Shown here: in pieces, positions 6,347-14,009 of the stretch | Position numbering within the stretch: position 1 is the stretch's first letter | Layout: every line of letters starts with the position of its first letter | Assembly: GCA_964409165.1 (NCBI GenBank) | Contig: CAYPCH010000070.1 | Location: forward strand, 1-19,547 | Length of the DNA stretch: 19,547 nt | Origin: CAYPCH01 sp964409165 | GTDB taxonomy: Bacteria > Bacillota > Clostridia > Acetivibrionales > Acetivibrionaceae | Direction of reading: 5' to 3' | Notes under the pieces: generated by a model | The model's input: the letters and a program-made list of their open reading frames with translations, nothing else | Databases searched by the model: none | Told to the model about the DNA's origin: nothing | Made by a program: the position numbers and the translations under genes

Positions 6347-7084
6347 ATGACTATTAATGGGAAAAATGTTGTGGTTACGGGTGGTGCTAATGGAATTGGA
6401 AGAGCTACTTCATTGGAGTTGCAGTCTCTTGGAGCAGACATCTGTGTGTTGGACTGGGATACAAGTGCTATAGACAAATTGCAAGAAGAATCTTCTGATG
6501 TTTTTGCCAGGGTTTGTGATGTTTCCTCCTATGATGCGGTTGATAAAGCAGTTGAGGAGTATTTTAAAAAGGCAGGAAGCATTGACATTCTGATCAACTG
6601 TGCCGGGATAGTTTATAATAGTCCTTTAGTTGGATTAGGCGGCTCCCATGATGTTGAAATGTGGGATAAAGTAATATCAGTGAATTTGAGTGGAGTATTT
6701 TATACAACCCTTTCAGTTGTTAACCGGATGAAAATGACCCGTACCAAGGGGCTGGTTATAAATATAAGCTCTATAAGTGCGTCAGGAAATGCAGGACAAA
6801 GTGCATACTCAGCAGCAAAGGCAGGAGTGAATGCCTTAACAGTTACATGGGCGAAAGAGCTTTGTAATTGGGGAATAAGGGTTGCAGGAATTGCTCCGGG
6901 ATTTACAGATACTCATACAACTCAGTCTGTAATGGAGGAGAATGTTATACAGGAGTGGAAGAAGAAGACACCCTTGAGACGGTTTGCAAGAGTAGATGAG
7001 ATAGTAAATGGAATAATTTTCATAATTCAGAATGATTTTTTTCATAGCAGGATACTAGAGATAGATGGTGGTTTGAGAATTTAA
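6347..7084 (+). CDS. Short-chain dehydrogenase/reductase (FabG-like)
   Basis: 245 residues, classical SDR. Cofactor loop TGGANGIG (11-18), Asp after the second strand (VLDWD, suggesting NAD(H) preference), NCAG, and catalytic Ser141, Tyr154 and Lys158 (SAYSAAKAG). The C-terminal EIDGGLRI is the standard SDR ending. It starts 19 nt after the ACP gene and its stop overlaps the next start (TAATG). In this operon it probably oxidises or reduces the acyl group carried by the ACP, for example a hydroxyl of a glyceryl unit. FkbH pathways normally use 3-hydroxyacyl-CoA-type dehydrogenases for that step, so an SDR here would be a different solution. The exact substrate is inference. Confidence 0.9.
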   Translation: MTINGKNVVVTGGANGIGRATSLELQSLGADICVLDWDTSAIDKLQEESSDVFARVCDVSSYDAVDKAVEEYFKKAGSIDILINCAGIVYNSPLVGLGGSHDVEMWDKVISVNLSGVFYTTLSVVNRMKMTRTKGLVINISSISASGNAGQSAYSAAKAGVNALTVTWAKELCNWGIRVAGIAPGFTDTHTTQSVMEENVIQEWKKKTPLRRFARVDEIVNGIIFIIQNDFFHSRILEIDGGLRI

Positions 7085-8685
7085 TGAATATAGTACTTGT
7101 AAACATTTATCCAATAAATACATATGCCTGGTACTTGTTATCATCTTATATGTTGAAGGCATATATTGAAAGAAATAATACTGAGCAAAAAGAGCTTAAG
7201 GTGGATGTTTTAAATTTTAGTAATATTACTTCTGCCGAAAGGGTTGCTCGCTCTATTTTAAATTATTCTCCTGACATAATTGGATTTAGTTGTTATAGCT
7301 GGAATATGGAAAGGGTTCTTGAAGTTATTGATATGACCCGAAATGAGGTGCAAGCTGATTATGTGCTTGGCGGGCCTGAAATTTTTGAGGATATGATATA
7401 TTCGCTAAAAAACCCCGGGTGCGCCGATTACTATATTATTGGTGAAGGGGAGGAAAGCTTTTTTAAACTTGTAAACTTTCTATATAATAAGAGAAATAGT
7501 AATTGGTTACCAAGACCTGAGGGAATTGCAGTATGGAATGATATAAACAAATCTTTGGAGTATGAAAAAGATTGTGCTCCTATTAATCTTGATAACATTC
7601 CGTCTGTTTATTTAACCGGAATTATCGATGACAGGTTATACAAAGGCGGACAGGTTTATATTGAAACTCAGCGTGGATGCAAGTATAAGTGCAAGTACTG
7701 CATATATCATAAAAATATAAATGGGATTCGCTACTTTTCTCTTGAGCGTGTTTATGAAGAGCTTAATTTTTTGATTGTTCATAAAAAGGTTTCATCAATA
7801 AGATTTTTAGATTCTATTTTTTCTTCTGACTTGAAGAGGGCAAAATCTATAGTCAAATATATTCATAATATGAAAATATCCGGTGTCAGGTTGCCTTTAA
7901 TATACTGGGAATACAATTATGACAGTATTGACGATGAATTCATGCAAATGGTTTCCATGCTGAAAAATAAAGATTTTGCAGGTGGTTTTAGTTGCATGGT
8001 AGCATTGGATAAACCACAGATTTATGACGAATTGGTAGATAACTACACAGTTATAAACTGTATTGGAGTACAAACACTAAATGCTGAATCGTTAAAGGCT
8101 ATAGGGAGGGGGAGTATTGACACTGCAAAATTTGCGGATTTTATGGTGAAAAGTTGCAAGTACAACACTCTGCTAAAGGTGGATGTCATTCTTGGATTGC
8201 CTTTTGAAACCCTGGAATCTTATTTGAACGGTATTGAGAGCCTTCTTGAGTATTTCGAATCTACAGACCATGTTTTAAACATTCATATTTTGCAGCTACT
8301 TCCCGGGACAGACCTATATAAAAACAGTTCCAAATTCGGCATTGAGTTTTCTTCTAAAGCACCTCACAATGTTATTTCAACTAATGCAATGGATAAAGAT
8401 AAACTATCATATGCTTCAAAGCTTTCCGCAGTGTTGTTTAGAGTTATCAATTCTCCTTTGAGAGAGCTCTTTTTCAAATTGCGAAATGAACTTAAATGTA
8501 GCAATATTGATGTGCTAAAAAAAGTATATAATGAAATCTTGTCTTTTGAAGGTTTCACCAATATCAAGTTAGTTAATGAATCAATAGTAGATGATGAATA
8601 CTGGAATGCGAAATTATTTAATGATATACCTTCCTCATGGCTAAATGATACTCTATACAAAATTCAGCACAATAACACTGTGTAA
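7084..8685 (+). CDS. B12-binding-type radical SAM enzyme
   Basis: 533 residues. The N-terminal region (about 1-140) looks like the cobalamin-binding Rossmann domain common to this class: MNIVLVNIYPIN at the start, SPDIIGFSCYSWN, VLGGPEIF, and YYIIGEGEESFFKLV. The radical SAM core carries the cluster ligands in RGCKYKCKYC (Cys199, Cys203, Cys206), followed by FLDSIF and a TIM-barrel region. About 200 further residues follow the core, with LQLLPGTDLY typical of the DUF4080/BchE-like subgroup. The classical DxHxxG cobalamin motif is not evident, so cobalamin binding is likely but not certain. Possible chemistry includes methylation of an unactivated carbon, or ring formation or rearrangement on the ACP-bound intermediate. 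It is the last gene of the operon, overlaps the SDR stop, and is followed by a terminator at 8688. Confidence 0.87.
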   Translation: MNIVLVNIYPINTYAWYLLSSYMLKAYIERNNTEQKELKVDVLNFSNITSAERVARSILNYSPDIIGFSCYSWNMERVLEVIDMTRNEVQADYVLGGPEIFEDMIYSLKNPGCADYYIIGEGEESFFKLVNFLYNKRNSNWLPRPEGIAVWNDINKSLEYEKDCAPINLDNIPSVYLTGIIDDRLYKGGQVYIETQRGCKYKCKYCIYHKNINGIRYFSLERVYEELNFLIVHKKVSSIRFLDSIFSSDLKRAKSIVKYIHNMKISGVRLPLIYWEYNYDSIDDEFMQMVSMLKNKDFAGGFSCMVALDKPQIYDELVDNYTVINCIGVQTLNAESLKAIGRGSIDTAKFADFMVKSCKYNTLLKVDVILGLPFETLESYLNGIESLLEYFESTDHVLNIHILQLLPGTDLYKNSSKFGIEFSSKAPHNVISTNAMDKDKLSYASKLSAVLFRVINSPLRELFFKLRNELKCSNIDVLKKVYNEILSFEGFTNIKLVNESIVDDEYWNAKLFNDIPSSWLNDTLYKIQHNNTV

Positions 8686-8687
8686 AA

Positions 8688-8719
8688 CTAAAATATGATC
8701 ATGTTTTAGCTCTTTTTTT
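8688..8719 (+). terminator. Terminator of the biosynthetic operon, lying inside the end of the MFS gene
   Basis: CTAAAATATGATCATGTTTTAG (8688-8709) is a near-perfect palindrome (one mismatched position per arm, giving G-U pairs), followed by CTC and T7 (8713-8719). It begins 3 nt after the radical SAM stop. The T-tract is also the coding sequence for Lys-Lys near the C-terminus of the convergent MFS gene, so the two genes share this DNA. Confidence 0.75.
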
Positions 8720-10105
8720 AAGGATGGATTTTACTCTTCTTATGTCTTTCCCACTGTTTTTTGATACCTTAAGATAGCCATATACTGCTGGAATGAAGAA
8801 TACCTGAAATAATATCATTGTAAAAATATAATTATTCGGTTCACTATAGCGACCAGACATCATTACCAGAACCTTACCGATTAATGCATTACCTAATGCT
8901 CTTCCGATACCGTTTGAAAGAGTGGCAATGCTGAATGTAGTAGCTCTATGTTCCGGTAAATTCACATCTGTTATTAAAGCCAGCCAGTTTGGTGTATTGG
9001 CAGATTGTGCTGCTGTTGCACCAACAGCGAGTATAAACATAAAAAACATCCAGGGATTGGTTACAAATTGTCCCAATAATGCAGTAAATATTGAAAGTGG
9101 ATTGTTTCCGGTCGGAAGTTGGAGACTGTTCATCGGAATAGTAAACATAACTACATAGAGGGGTATTGCAGAAAAAATAAGTAAACCGGTTAACATAGCG
9201 CGGCCTCTTAATGTTTTTCTCTGCAATTTGTCTCCTAAATAGCCGAAGTACATAGAAGTTAGACCTCCGGTTTGCAGAAGGGCAAAAAAGTAACCAGCAG
9301 CTATTTTTGCTGTTTGCTGATCATATCCTTCAGCCATAATTTTAGAAGCATATAAGGTTGGAAGCCATATTAATGTGCCGATTGTTATATTCATAAAGAA
9401 TCCCTGCATCATAAGCCACTTATTGCTCTTTTTGCTCAAAATTTCTTTTATATGGCATAATTGAATTTTATAATTATACTTGACTCCTTGCTCCGAAGTA
9501 CCCTGTAATTCAGGCTCAGAGGCACCTTTTTGAGGCTCTTTTATAAAAAAGTAAAGAAACATAAAAACAAAACCCAGTACAGATATAATTACAAAAGGTC
9601 GTCTCCAGTCATAATAAGAAGATATGATAGGTGCCATTACTGATCCTGCGATGCCCCCGAATCCTTGGGACAATCCCCATAAACTCATAAGCATTCCAAG
9701 GTATCTTTTAGGTATGTAGTCAGTCAATACACTGAATCCTATGGTTCCTATACAGCCCAAACCGACACCGGTAAAAATTTGATATATAATAAGCTGCACT
9801 AGATTTGTACTTTGCGATGTAAGGAAAACAGATACAGACCATATTATCGTACCGATTATAATAAGACGCTTTCTTTTTCCGCTATCTGCCAGATAACCCC
9901 ATAAAATAGAGGATAGGGATGTAAACAGTATGTTCAATGCAGAAACCATACCCATGTTTTCAATAGGTATATTCAAGTCCTCGGATATGGAAGAAAAAAG
10001 AGGCGGAAATAATCCGATTACTGCATTGTCTAGTGAAGCTAGAGCTATAAAAATTGTTATGGTCATAATAGTACTTGACTTTATTCCATTGTTGTTTGTT
10101 TTCAT
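8699..10105 (-). CDS. Major facilitator superfamily transporter
   Basis: About 468 residues with 12 predicted membrane helices and a central cytoplasmic loop near residues 195-225. The loop 2-3 signature GYLADSGKRKRLI is MFS motif A. I choose the ATG at 10105 because AAAGG (10114-10118) is 8 nt upstream; the in-frame TTG at 10123 would place that ribosome site inside the gene. The substrate cannot be told from sequence. It converges with the biosynthetic operon and could export its product, or import a precursor, but it is transcribed separately. Two hairpins (10141-10157 and 10163-10196) lie in its 5' leader. Confidence 0.88.
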   Translation of the reverse strand: MKTNNNGIKSSTIMTITIFIALASLDNAVIGLFPPLFSSISEDLNIPIENMGMVSALNILFTSLSSILWGYLADSGKRKRLIIIGTIIWSVSVFLTSQSTNLVQLIIYQIFTGVGLGCIGTIGFSVLTDYIPKRYLGMLMSLWGLSQGFGGIAGSVMAPIISSYYDWRRPFVIISVLGFVFMFLYFFIKEPQKGASEPELQGTSEQGVKYNYKIQLCHIKEILSKKSNKWLMMQGFFMNITIGTLIWLPTLYASKIMAEGYDQQTAKIAAGYFFALLQTGGLTSMYFGYLGDKLQRKTLRGRAMLTGLLIFSAIPLYVVMFTIPMNSLQLPTGNNPLSIFTALLGQFVTNPWMFFMFILAVGATAAQSANTPNWLALITDVNLPEHRATTFSIATLSNGIGRALGNALIGKVLVMMSGRYSEPNNYIFTMILFQVFFIPAVYGYLKVSKNSGKDIRRVKSILKKRAKT

Positions 10106-10140
10106 TATATAAACCTTTCTCAATTTTCTTTATTAAAGCC

Positions 10141-10196
10141 ATTTCCTGAAAGGAAATCCGGCAAAAAGCAAGGGACTCAATGTCCCGGAGCTTTTT
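10141..10196 (-). promoter_or_regulatory. Structured 5' leader of the MFS gene (two hairpins, possible attenuator)
   Basis: Read on the minus strand, the outer stem AAAAAGC/GCTTTTT (10196-10190 with 10169-10163) encloses GGGAC-ATTGA-GTCCC. It ends in a T5 run, 58 nt before the start codon. A second stem, ATTTCC-TTTCA-GGAAAT (10157-10141), follows. The first resembles an intrinsic terminator placed in the leader; on the plus strand it also ends in T5, so it may be bidirectional. I do not recognise a known riboswitch class. Confidence 0.5.
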
Positions 10197-10313
10197 ATCA
10201 GGGTTCATATATATATAATACAATTTTTATAATGCACAGAAAAGGTATATTTTATATAATTAGCGTAGAAAAAGTGATATTTGAAGAAAAACATCAGGAA
10301 ATGACCCTAATAA

Positions 10314-10335
10314 AAATGAGATTATAATCACATTT
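10314..10335 (-). terminator. Weak AT-rich palindrome at the end of the SLH/membrane-protein operon
   Basis: AAATG-A-GATTATAATC-A-CATTT is an interrupted palindrome overlapping the stop codon of the gene at 10334. On the minus strand it is followed by a short T-rich run. The stem is AT-rich, so termination would be weak. Confidence 0.3.
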
Positions 10336-10840
10336 ACTTTTTATATAGGAATTTATTAAAGGTAGTAACAGCAATTATAAGCAAGCAGGATAAATTCATG
10401 ATAAGACTAATAAACCGAGTCTTTATGGTGCTTTTGCTGTCCACATCCAGACTTTCCTTCATGGAATGAATAACAGATTTCAAGTCGGTTACCCAATAGA
10501 GTATTAATAAAGTCAATATTACCTTCAGCCATATTGTATTCAAATAAAAATTGCAATAAATAAAAAAGATTATTACTGCCAGATCTTTCACAACTTTTAA
10601 TCCGGCACCAAATTTATTTATATCTATATTTAGCTGTTCCTCAATTTCTTCTAAAAACTCTATATTGCTGTCGTCCGAATCATCCTCGTTATTGAACAGA
10701 TTATTGTTTATTGATTTAAAAGATGCTATAACCATGATTAATGCAAATATTATAAAAAAGGCAGTATCGTTTGAGGATATAACAAGTATAGGAACAATAA
10801 TCAACATAAGCAGAATAAACAACATGCCCTGTAACTGCAT
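10334..10840 (-). CDS. Small membrane protein of unknown function
   Basis: 168 residues. ATG with AAGGAG about 8 nt upstream. Two hydrophobic segments near the N-terminus (about 5-22 and 25-42) are followed by a very acidic stretch (NNEDDSDDSNIEFLEEIEE, about 50-68), then further hydrophobic segments around 86-100, 104-120 and 145-160. No family recognised. It starts 4 nt after the SLH gene stop, so the two are almost certainly cotranscribed, and a shared role at the cell envelope is the simplest reading. Confidence 0.75.
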   Translation of the reverse strand: MQLQGMLFILLMLIIVPILVISSNDTAFFIIFALIMVIASFKSINNNLFNNEDDSDDSNIEFLEEIEEQLNIDINKFGAGLKVVKDLAVIIFFIYCNFYLNTIWLKVILTLLILYWVTDLKSVIHSMKESLDVDSKSTIKTRFISLIMNLSCLLIIAVTTFNKFLYKK

Positions 10841-10844
10841 TTCA

Positions 10845-11423
10845 CTACTCCTTATTAAAGGTTACCGTAAGAGCATTATACACGATAGTAGACATTTCTC
10901 CACGGGTTATTTGTTTGTTCGGTGATAAATCCAGGTTCTCATTGAGATTAAGCTCTAAAGCTTTATCAACCACGTTTGTTGGCCATTCGCCCTTTAAAGT
11001 GCTTTCGTAGTCTAATGCTCTTATGACAACAGCCAAAGCTTCAGCGTATGTAACATCTTTATCAGGAGCTATGGTATTATCCGGATAGCCTGAAACAAGG
11101 GAATATTTAATGGATAGCTTAACGTTATTATAAGCCCAATGCGTATCACTTATATCCGAAAATGTTATTTCTATATCGTCAAGCATCGTATCCTTATCGT
11201 ACCCTAAAAGGTTTACAACAAGTGTAATAAACTCGCTTCTCTTAATCTTATTTTCAAGCTTAAGGCTTCCATCTTCATAACCCTTTAGAATGCCAAGTTT
11301 AACCAGAGATTCTGCGTTTTTTTCTATAATACCGGATTCAGGTGCAGAGTATGATGTAAGTACATTGGTAAATACCATTATCAGCGATAGAATTATTATA
11401 TTTGCCAATACATTTTTCTTCAT
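10845..11423 (-). CDS. Secreted protein made of S-layer homology (SLH) repeats
   Basis: 192 residues. The N-terminus (MKK, then a hydrophobic run ILSLIMVFTNVLTSYSA) is a signal peptide with probable cleavage near residue 27. Three SLH repeats fill the rest: LVKLGILKGYEDGSLKLENKIKR, then FSDISDTHWAYNNVKLSIKY with SGYPDNTIAPDKDVT, then the degenerate ALELNLNENLDLSPNKQITR. Each ends in the T/K-R/Y-x-E motif. SLH domains bind secondary wall polymers at the cell surface. No other domain is attached, so the protein is either a minimal wall-bound factor or part of a complex. The start is supported by GAGGGG about 11 nt upstream and a promoter at 11476-11503. Confidence 0.85.
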   Translation of the reverse strand: MKKNVLANIIILSLIMVFTNVLTSYSAPESGIIEKNAESLVKLGILKGYEDGSLKLENKIKRSEFITLVVNLLGYDKDTMLDDIEITFSDISDTHWAYNNVKLSIKYSLVSGYPDNTIAPDKDVTYAEALAVVIRALDYESTLKGEWPTNVVDKALELNLNENLDLSPNKQITRGEMSTIVYNALTVTFNKE

Positions 11424-11475
11424 AATAAGTTACCCCTCAATATAAAATCATTTTCGTGACGTATCTATAATTTAA

Positions 11476-11503
11476 ATTATACACTTATAAGCCTCTAATG
11501 CAA
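11476..11503 (-). promoter_or_regulatory. Promoter of the SLH/membrane-protein operon
   Basis: On the minus strand TTGCAT (11503-11498), a 16-nt spacer and a perfect TATAAT (11481-11476) form a housekeeping-type promoter about 50 nt before the SLH start codon. It is divergent from the stress-protein gene at 11606. Confidence 0.55.
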
Positions 11504-11514
11504 ATTAAAAAATA

Positions 11515-11541
11515 GTTACAAATTTATTTTGAAGGTATAAT
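11515..11541 (+). promoter_or_regulatory. Possible promoter of the general-stress-type gene
   Basis: A perfect TATAAT at 11536-11541 lies 64 nt before the start codon. The best -35 candidate is GTTACA (11515-11520) with a short 15-nt spacer, so the -35 assignment is weak. It lies back to back with the SLH promoter. Confidence 0.35.
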
Positions 11542-11605
11542 ATGTATCATTTTAACTAAAGCTATGCATGGATAGGAATAAATTTATAATAGAGGAGGAT
11601 AAATT

Positions 11606-12193
11606 ATGTCAAGAACAATTGCAGCTATTTTTGATGATTACAATTTTGCAGAGAATGCCGCAAGGCAGATAAAAGAACAAGGACTTAGGACAGACGACAT
11701 TTCAATTATTGCAAGGCAGGGAGAGAAGGATACGGGAAATAACATGATTATGGACGCTGGAAATAACGGTGCCGATATGCTTGCAGGAGCAGGTGCAGGA
11801 GCAGGTGCAGGAGCAGGTGAAGGAACAGGTACGGGAATGGTTACAGGTACAGGTACAGGAAGGATTAACGACAATATTTCGGACGGAGTTGTTACCGGAG
11901 GTATATTAGGCGGATTGGCAGGATTGTTAATTGGTGCGGGCAGCATGATGATACCGGGATTGGGAATTATTGCTGCGGCAGGGCCGATAACAGGGCTTTT
12001 ATCCGGTGCCGTAACAGGTGGTATAGTAGGAGGACTTGTTGATCTAGGCATTCCTGAGAACAAAAGCAAGCAGTATGAGACGGATATAAAAGCAGGTAAA
12101 GTCCTTTTCAGTATGAAAACAGACGACGACAAAGTTGAGCGAATAGCGTCCATATTAAGAAATAATGGTGCTGTCAGTGTGGACAGCTATTAA
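11606..12193 (+). CDS. General-stress-type protein with glycine-rich linker and glycine-zipper core
   Basis: 195 residues. ATG with AGAGGAGG 7-8 nt upstream. Residues 1-40 (RTIAAIFDDYNFAENAARQIKEQGLRTDDISIIAR) match the N-terminal domain of the YflT/general stress protein 17M type. A low-complexity linker of Ala-Gly then Gly-Thr repeats (about 60-85) leads to a hydrophobic glycine-zipper region (GGILGGLAGLLIGAGSMMIPG, about 98-118, then GAVTGGIVGGLVDLG). The C-terminus returns to a ferredoxin-like fold segment (GKVLFSMKTDDDKVERIASILRNNGA). The zipper suggests membrane insertion or self-association. The linker DNA is a tandem repeat (11783-11818) and may vary in length between strains. Confidence 0.75.
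   Translation: MSRTIAAIFDDYNFAENAARQIKEQGLRTDDISIIARQGEKDTGNNMIMDAGNNGADMLAGAGAGAGAGAGEGTGTGMVTGTGTGRINDNISDGVVTGGILGGLAGLLIGAGSMMIPGLGIIAAAGPITGLLSGAVTGGIVGGLVDLGIPENKSKQYETDIKAGKVLFSMKTDDDKVERIASILRNNGAVSVDSY
11783..11818 (+). repeat. 12-bp tandem repeat, three perfect units, in the stress gene
   Basis: The unit GCAGGAGCAGGT occurs three times without a mismatch and is followed by degenerate ACAGGT-type hexamers to about 11860. Each 12-bp unit adds Ala-Gly-Ala-Gly, so gain or loss of units keeps the reading frame. Confidence 0.9.
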
Positions 12194-12205
12194 TAAAGCC
12201 TATCA

Positions 12206-12339
12206 ACTCAACTTTACCACAGTATTTATGGGCTCTTTGCCACTAACGTGGCTTTGCCCACCGCGGTCAAAAAGTAAACTTTTGACCTTAACTTGTGAGC
12301 AAGCAGAGCCTCAAAATACTATAAGTGGGAAAGTTGAGT
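12206..12339 (-). mobile_element. MITE copy 2 (134 bp), inverted relative to copy 1
   Basis: ACTCAACTTTACCAC at the left and GTGGGAAAGTTGAGT at the right; one mismatch in the terminal repeat. It is flanked by a perfect 5-bp duplication TATCA (12201-12205 and 12340-12344). The right-hand duplication contains the stop codon of the minus-strand VanW gene, and the element lies 12 nt after the stop of the plus-strand stress gene. It thus sits exactly between two convergent genes and its long stem could serve as a terminator for both. Confidence 0.85.
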
Positions 12340-12341
12340 TA

Positions 12342-14009
12342 TCAATCAGATATTATTGTCTGGTCTTGAACAGGTGTGGACTGAACGTGGGAAGGTGTGG
12401 AATCAGAGGGGGCAACCTTTTTGGTTCCGCGCTTTATCACACTGTCATAAGTACTGTAAATACTTCTGTAAAGCTTTGTTTTACCCACAACGTTATCTCC
12501 CATTTTTATAATTTTATAGGTGTCGACAGTGTGACCTGACATACCGGATTGAATGACGACAGTCTTACCCTCCTCCATATTAGGATCATCTATATACCTT
12601 ACTGGTGCAGCGGTAGTGCTTATGGGGATATGACTTATTTCTACCTTTTTGTCGGGAGTTTCGTTTGTACCTATAAAAGAAAATGTAAGCCTGTTGCTGT
12701 TTGACACGATTGCTTCAATTTTTATCGGCCATTTGGTGTTATTTCTGAATTCAAAATCAAGCTCACCATATGAAACAGCGGCATCCTGCCCTAATGGTAC
12801 ATAACCTACTGTAAACATATGGTTTTTGCGGTATACCGTTTCAAGATCCGAAAAGAGAACTGCATTGAACAATGTTGACGAAACCTGACAAATACCACCG
12901 CCGACATCGTCAACTATTTTTCCTTGTATATATGCGTGTGCAGCCTTATATCCAGCTTCAACAGTTCTTTTGCCTACTACGTCATTAAAAGAGAACAGCT
13001 CTCCGGGGGCAAGTATTTTACCGTTTAATTTAGAAGATGCAAGCCTTATATTGACTCCTCGGTTTGCATTATTTACAGTAGATGTTGAAAAGCTTGTCGA
13101 ATAAGAAGCTAGAGTATCCCTAAAAATATTGTTGTTAACATACTCGGTTGTAATTTCAGGTTGTTTGAATTCCACAGGCAATTCCTTTACAGTGTCAGTG
13201 GTATTTTGAAGCTCGTTTATTATGCTTATAAGCTCTGCTTTATCAATTCTGCGTCCTAGGGTATGAGGTATTACTGAGACAATATTGTTTTCAACAGTAA
13301 CCTTTGAGTCTTCTGCTTCCTGGGATATAAGCCCATAAATTTTGTCTGCATCTATACTGCTGGGCATTGTAGTTTTTGAAGGAACATCAAAAGTTCCGCT
13401 AATGCAATCTCTAATGGAATTATCAATTATCAAGATAGCTTCTTTTTTGTCAATACTTGTTCCCGGGTGTCCGGTACTCAATGTTACTTTTGACTTACCC
13501 AAAAACAAGTCTGCTTCTTTCACAGGTATTAAAGTTTTTGTATAGAAATCATTTATTTCACTGTTTACAAAACTGTCATCGTAAGAATATCCAAGAGGTA
13601 TGACAATACCATTTCGATAAGCATCAAATATGACTTTGAGTCTTGAGAATATATTACCGGAACGTCCTACTGAATAAGCTTTTTCCACTGCATCTTTTAT
13701 ATCATAAGACACCGTTATATCGGAAAAATTTATTGTCTTGTGTGCGCCATCATAATTTAATGTGATACTGGCATCCTCAACATTATCAGAGTATGCGGAC
13801 TCTAAAAATTTTAATGCTTCATCATATGAACAGTAAGACATATCATGCTTATTGATAAGCACACCTTTGTATACTTTTTTGGAAGTTAATGACCATATCG
13901 CTATAATTGAAGATACGACTAAAATTGCTGCAATAATAGCAGATATGATAATAATTATAAGCCTTGCCCTTTTATTTTCGCTACTCTTTTGGATTTCTGG
14001 AATATACAT
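12342..14009 (-). CDS. VanW-family cell-wall protein with C-terminal G5-like domain
   Basis: About 555 residues. I choose the ATG at 14009, which has GGAG 7 nt upstream (14017-14020), over the GTG at 14015. One membrane anchor (about 17-42, IIIIISAIIAAILVVSSIIAIW) is followed by a putative peptidoglycan-binding region (about 55-285) and the VanW domain (about 295-425). The VanW domain carries the signature GGGICQVSSTLFN near residue 368. The C-terminal segment (about 445-530) with EEGKTVVIQSGMSGHTVDTY resembles a G5 domain. The architecture matches the YoaR/VanW proteins of clostridia, which are thought to act at the cell wall; no enzymatic role is established and this is not evidence of vancomycin resistance. 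The gene stops inside the target duplication of a MITE. Confidence 0.88.
   Translation of the reverse strand: MYIPEIQKSSENKRARLIIIIISAIIAAILVVSSIIAIWSLTSKKVYKGVLINKHDMSYCSYDEALKFLESAYSDNVEDASITLNYDGAHKTINFSDITVSYDIKDAVEKAYSVGRSGNIFSRLKVIFDAYRNGIVIPLGYSYDDSFVNSEINDFYTKTLIPVKEADLFLGKSKVTLSTGHPGTSIDKKEAILIIDNSIRDCISGTFDVPSKTTMPSSIDADKIYGLISQEAEDSKVTVENNIVSVIPHTLGRRIDKAELISIINELQNTTDTVKELPVEFKQPEITTEYVNNNIFRDTLASYSTSFSTSTVNNANRGVNIRLASSKLNGKILAPGELFSFNDVVGKRTVEAGYKAAHAYIQGKIVDDVGGGICQVSSTLFNAVLFSDLETVYRKNHMFTVGYVPLGQDAAVSYGELDFEFRNNTKWPIKIEAIVSNSNRLTFSFIGTNETPDKKVEISHIPISTTAAPVRYIDDPNMEEGKTVVIQSGMSGHTVDTYKIIKMGDNVVGKTKLYRSIYSTYDSVIKRGTKKVAPSDSTPSHVQSTPVQDQTIISD

Noticed and set aside
10141..10196. 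Cyclic-di-GMP, preQ1 or other known riboswitch
   Set aside because: None of the conserved cores I know for these classes is visible; only simple stems are seen.
11638..12153. 171-codon minus-strand frame opposite the stress protein
   Set aside because: It is the proline-rich mirror of the glycine-rich coding repeats and has no ribosome site.
12165..12539. 124-codon plus-strand frame across the end of the stress gene, MITE copy 2 and the VanW gene end
   Set aside because: It merely runs through a non-coding palindromic element and the antisense of a known gene.
12342..14009. Vancomycin resistance determinant
   Set aside because: VanW-domain proteins are common wall proteins in clostridia; no vanHAX or vanRS genes are present.
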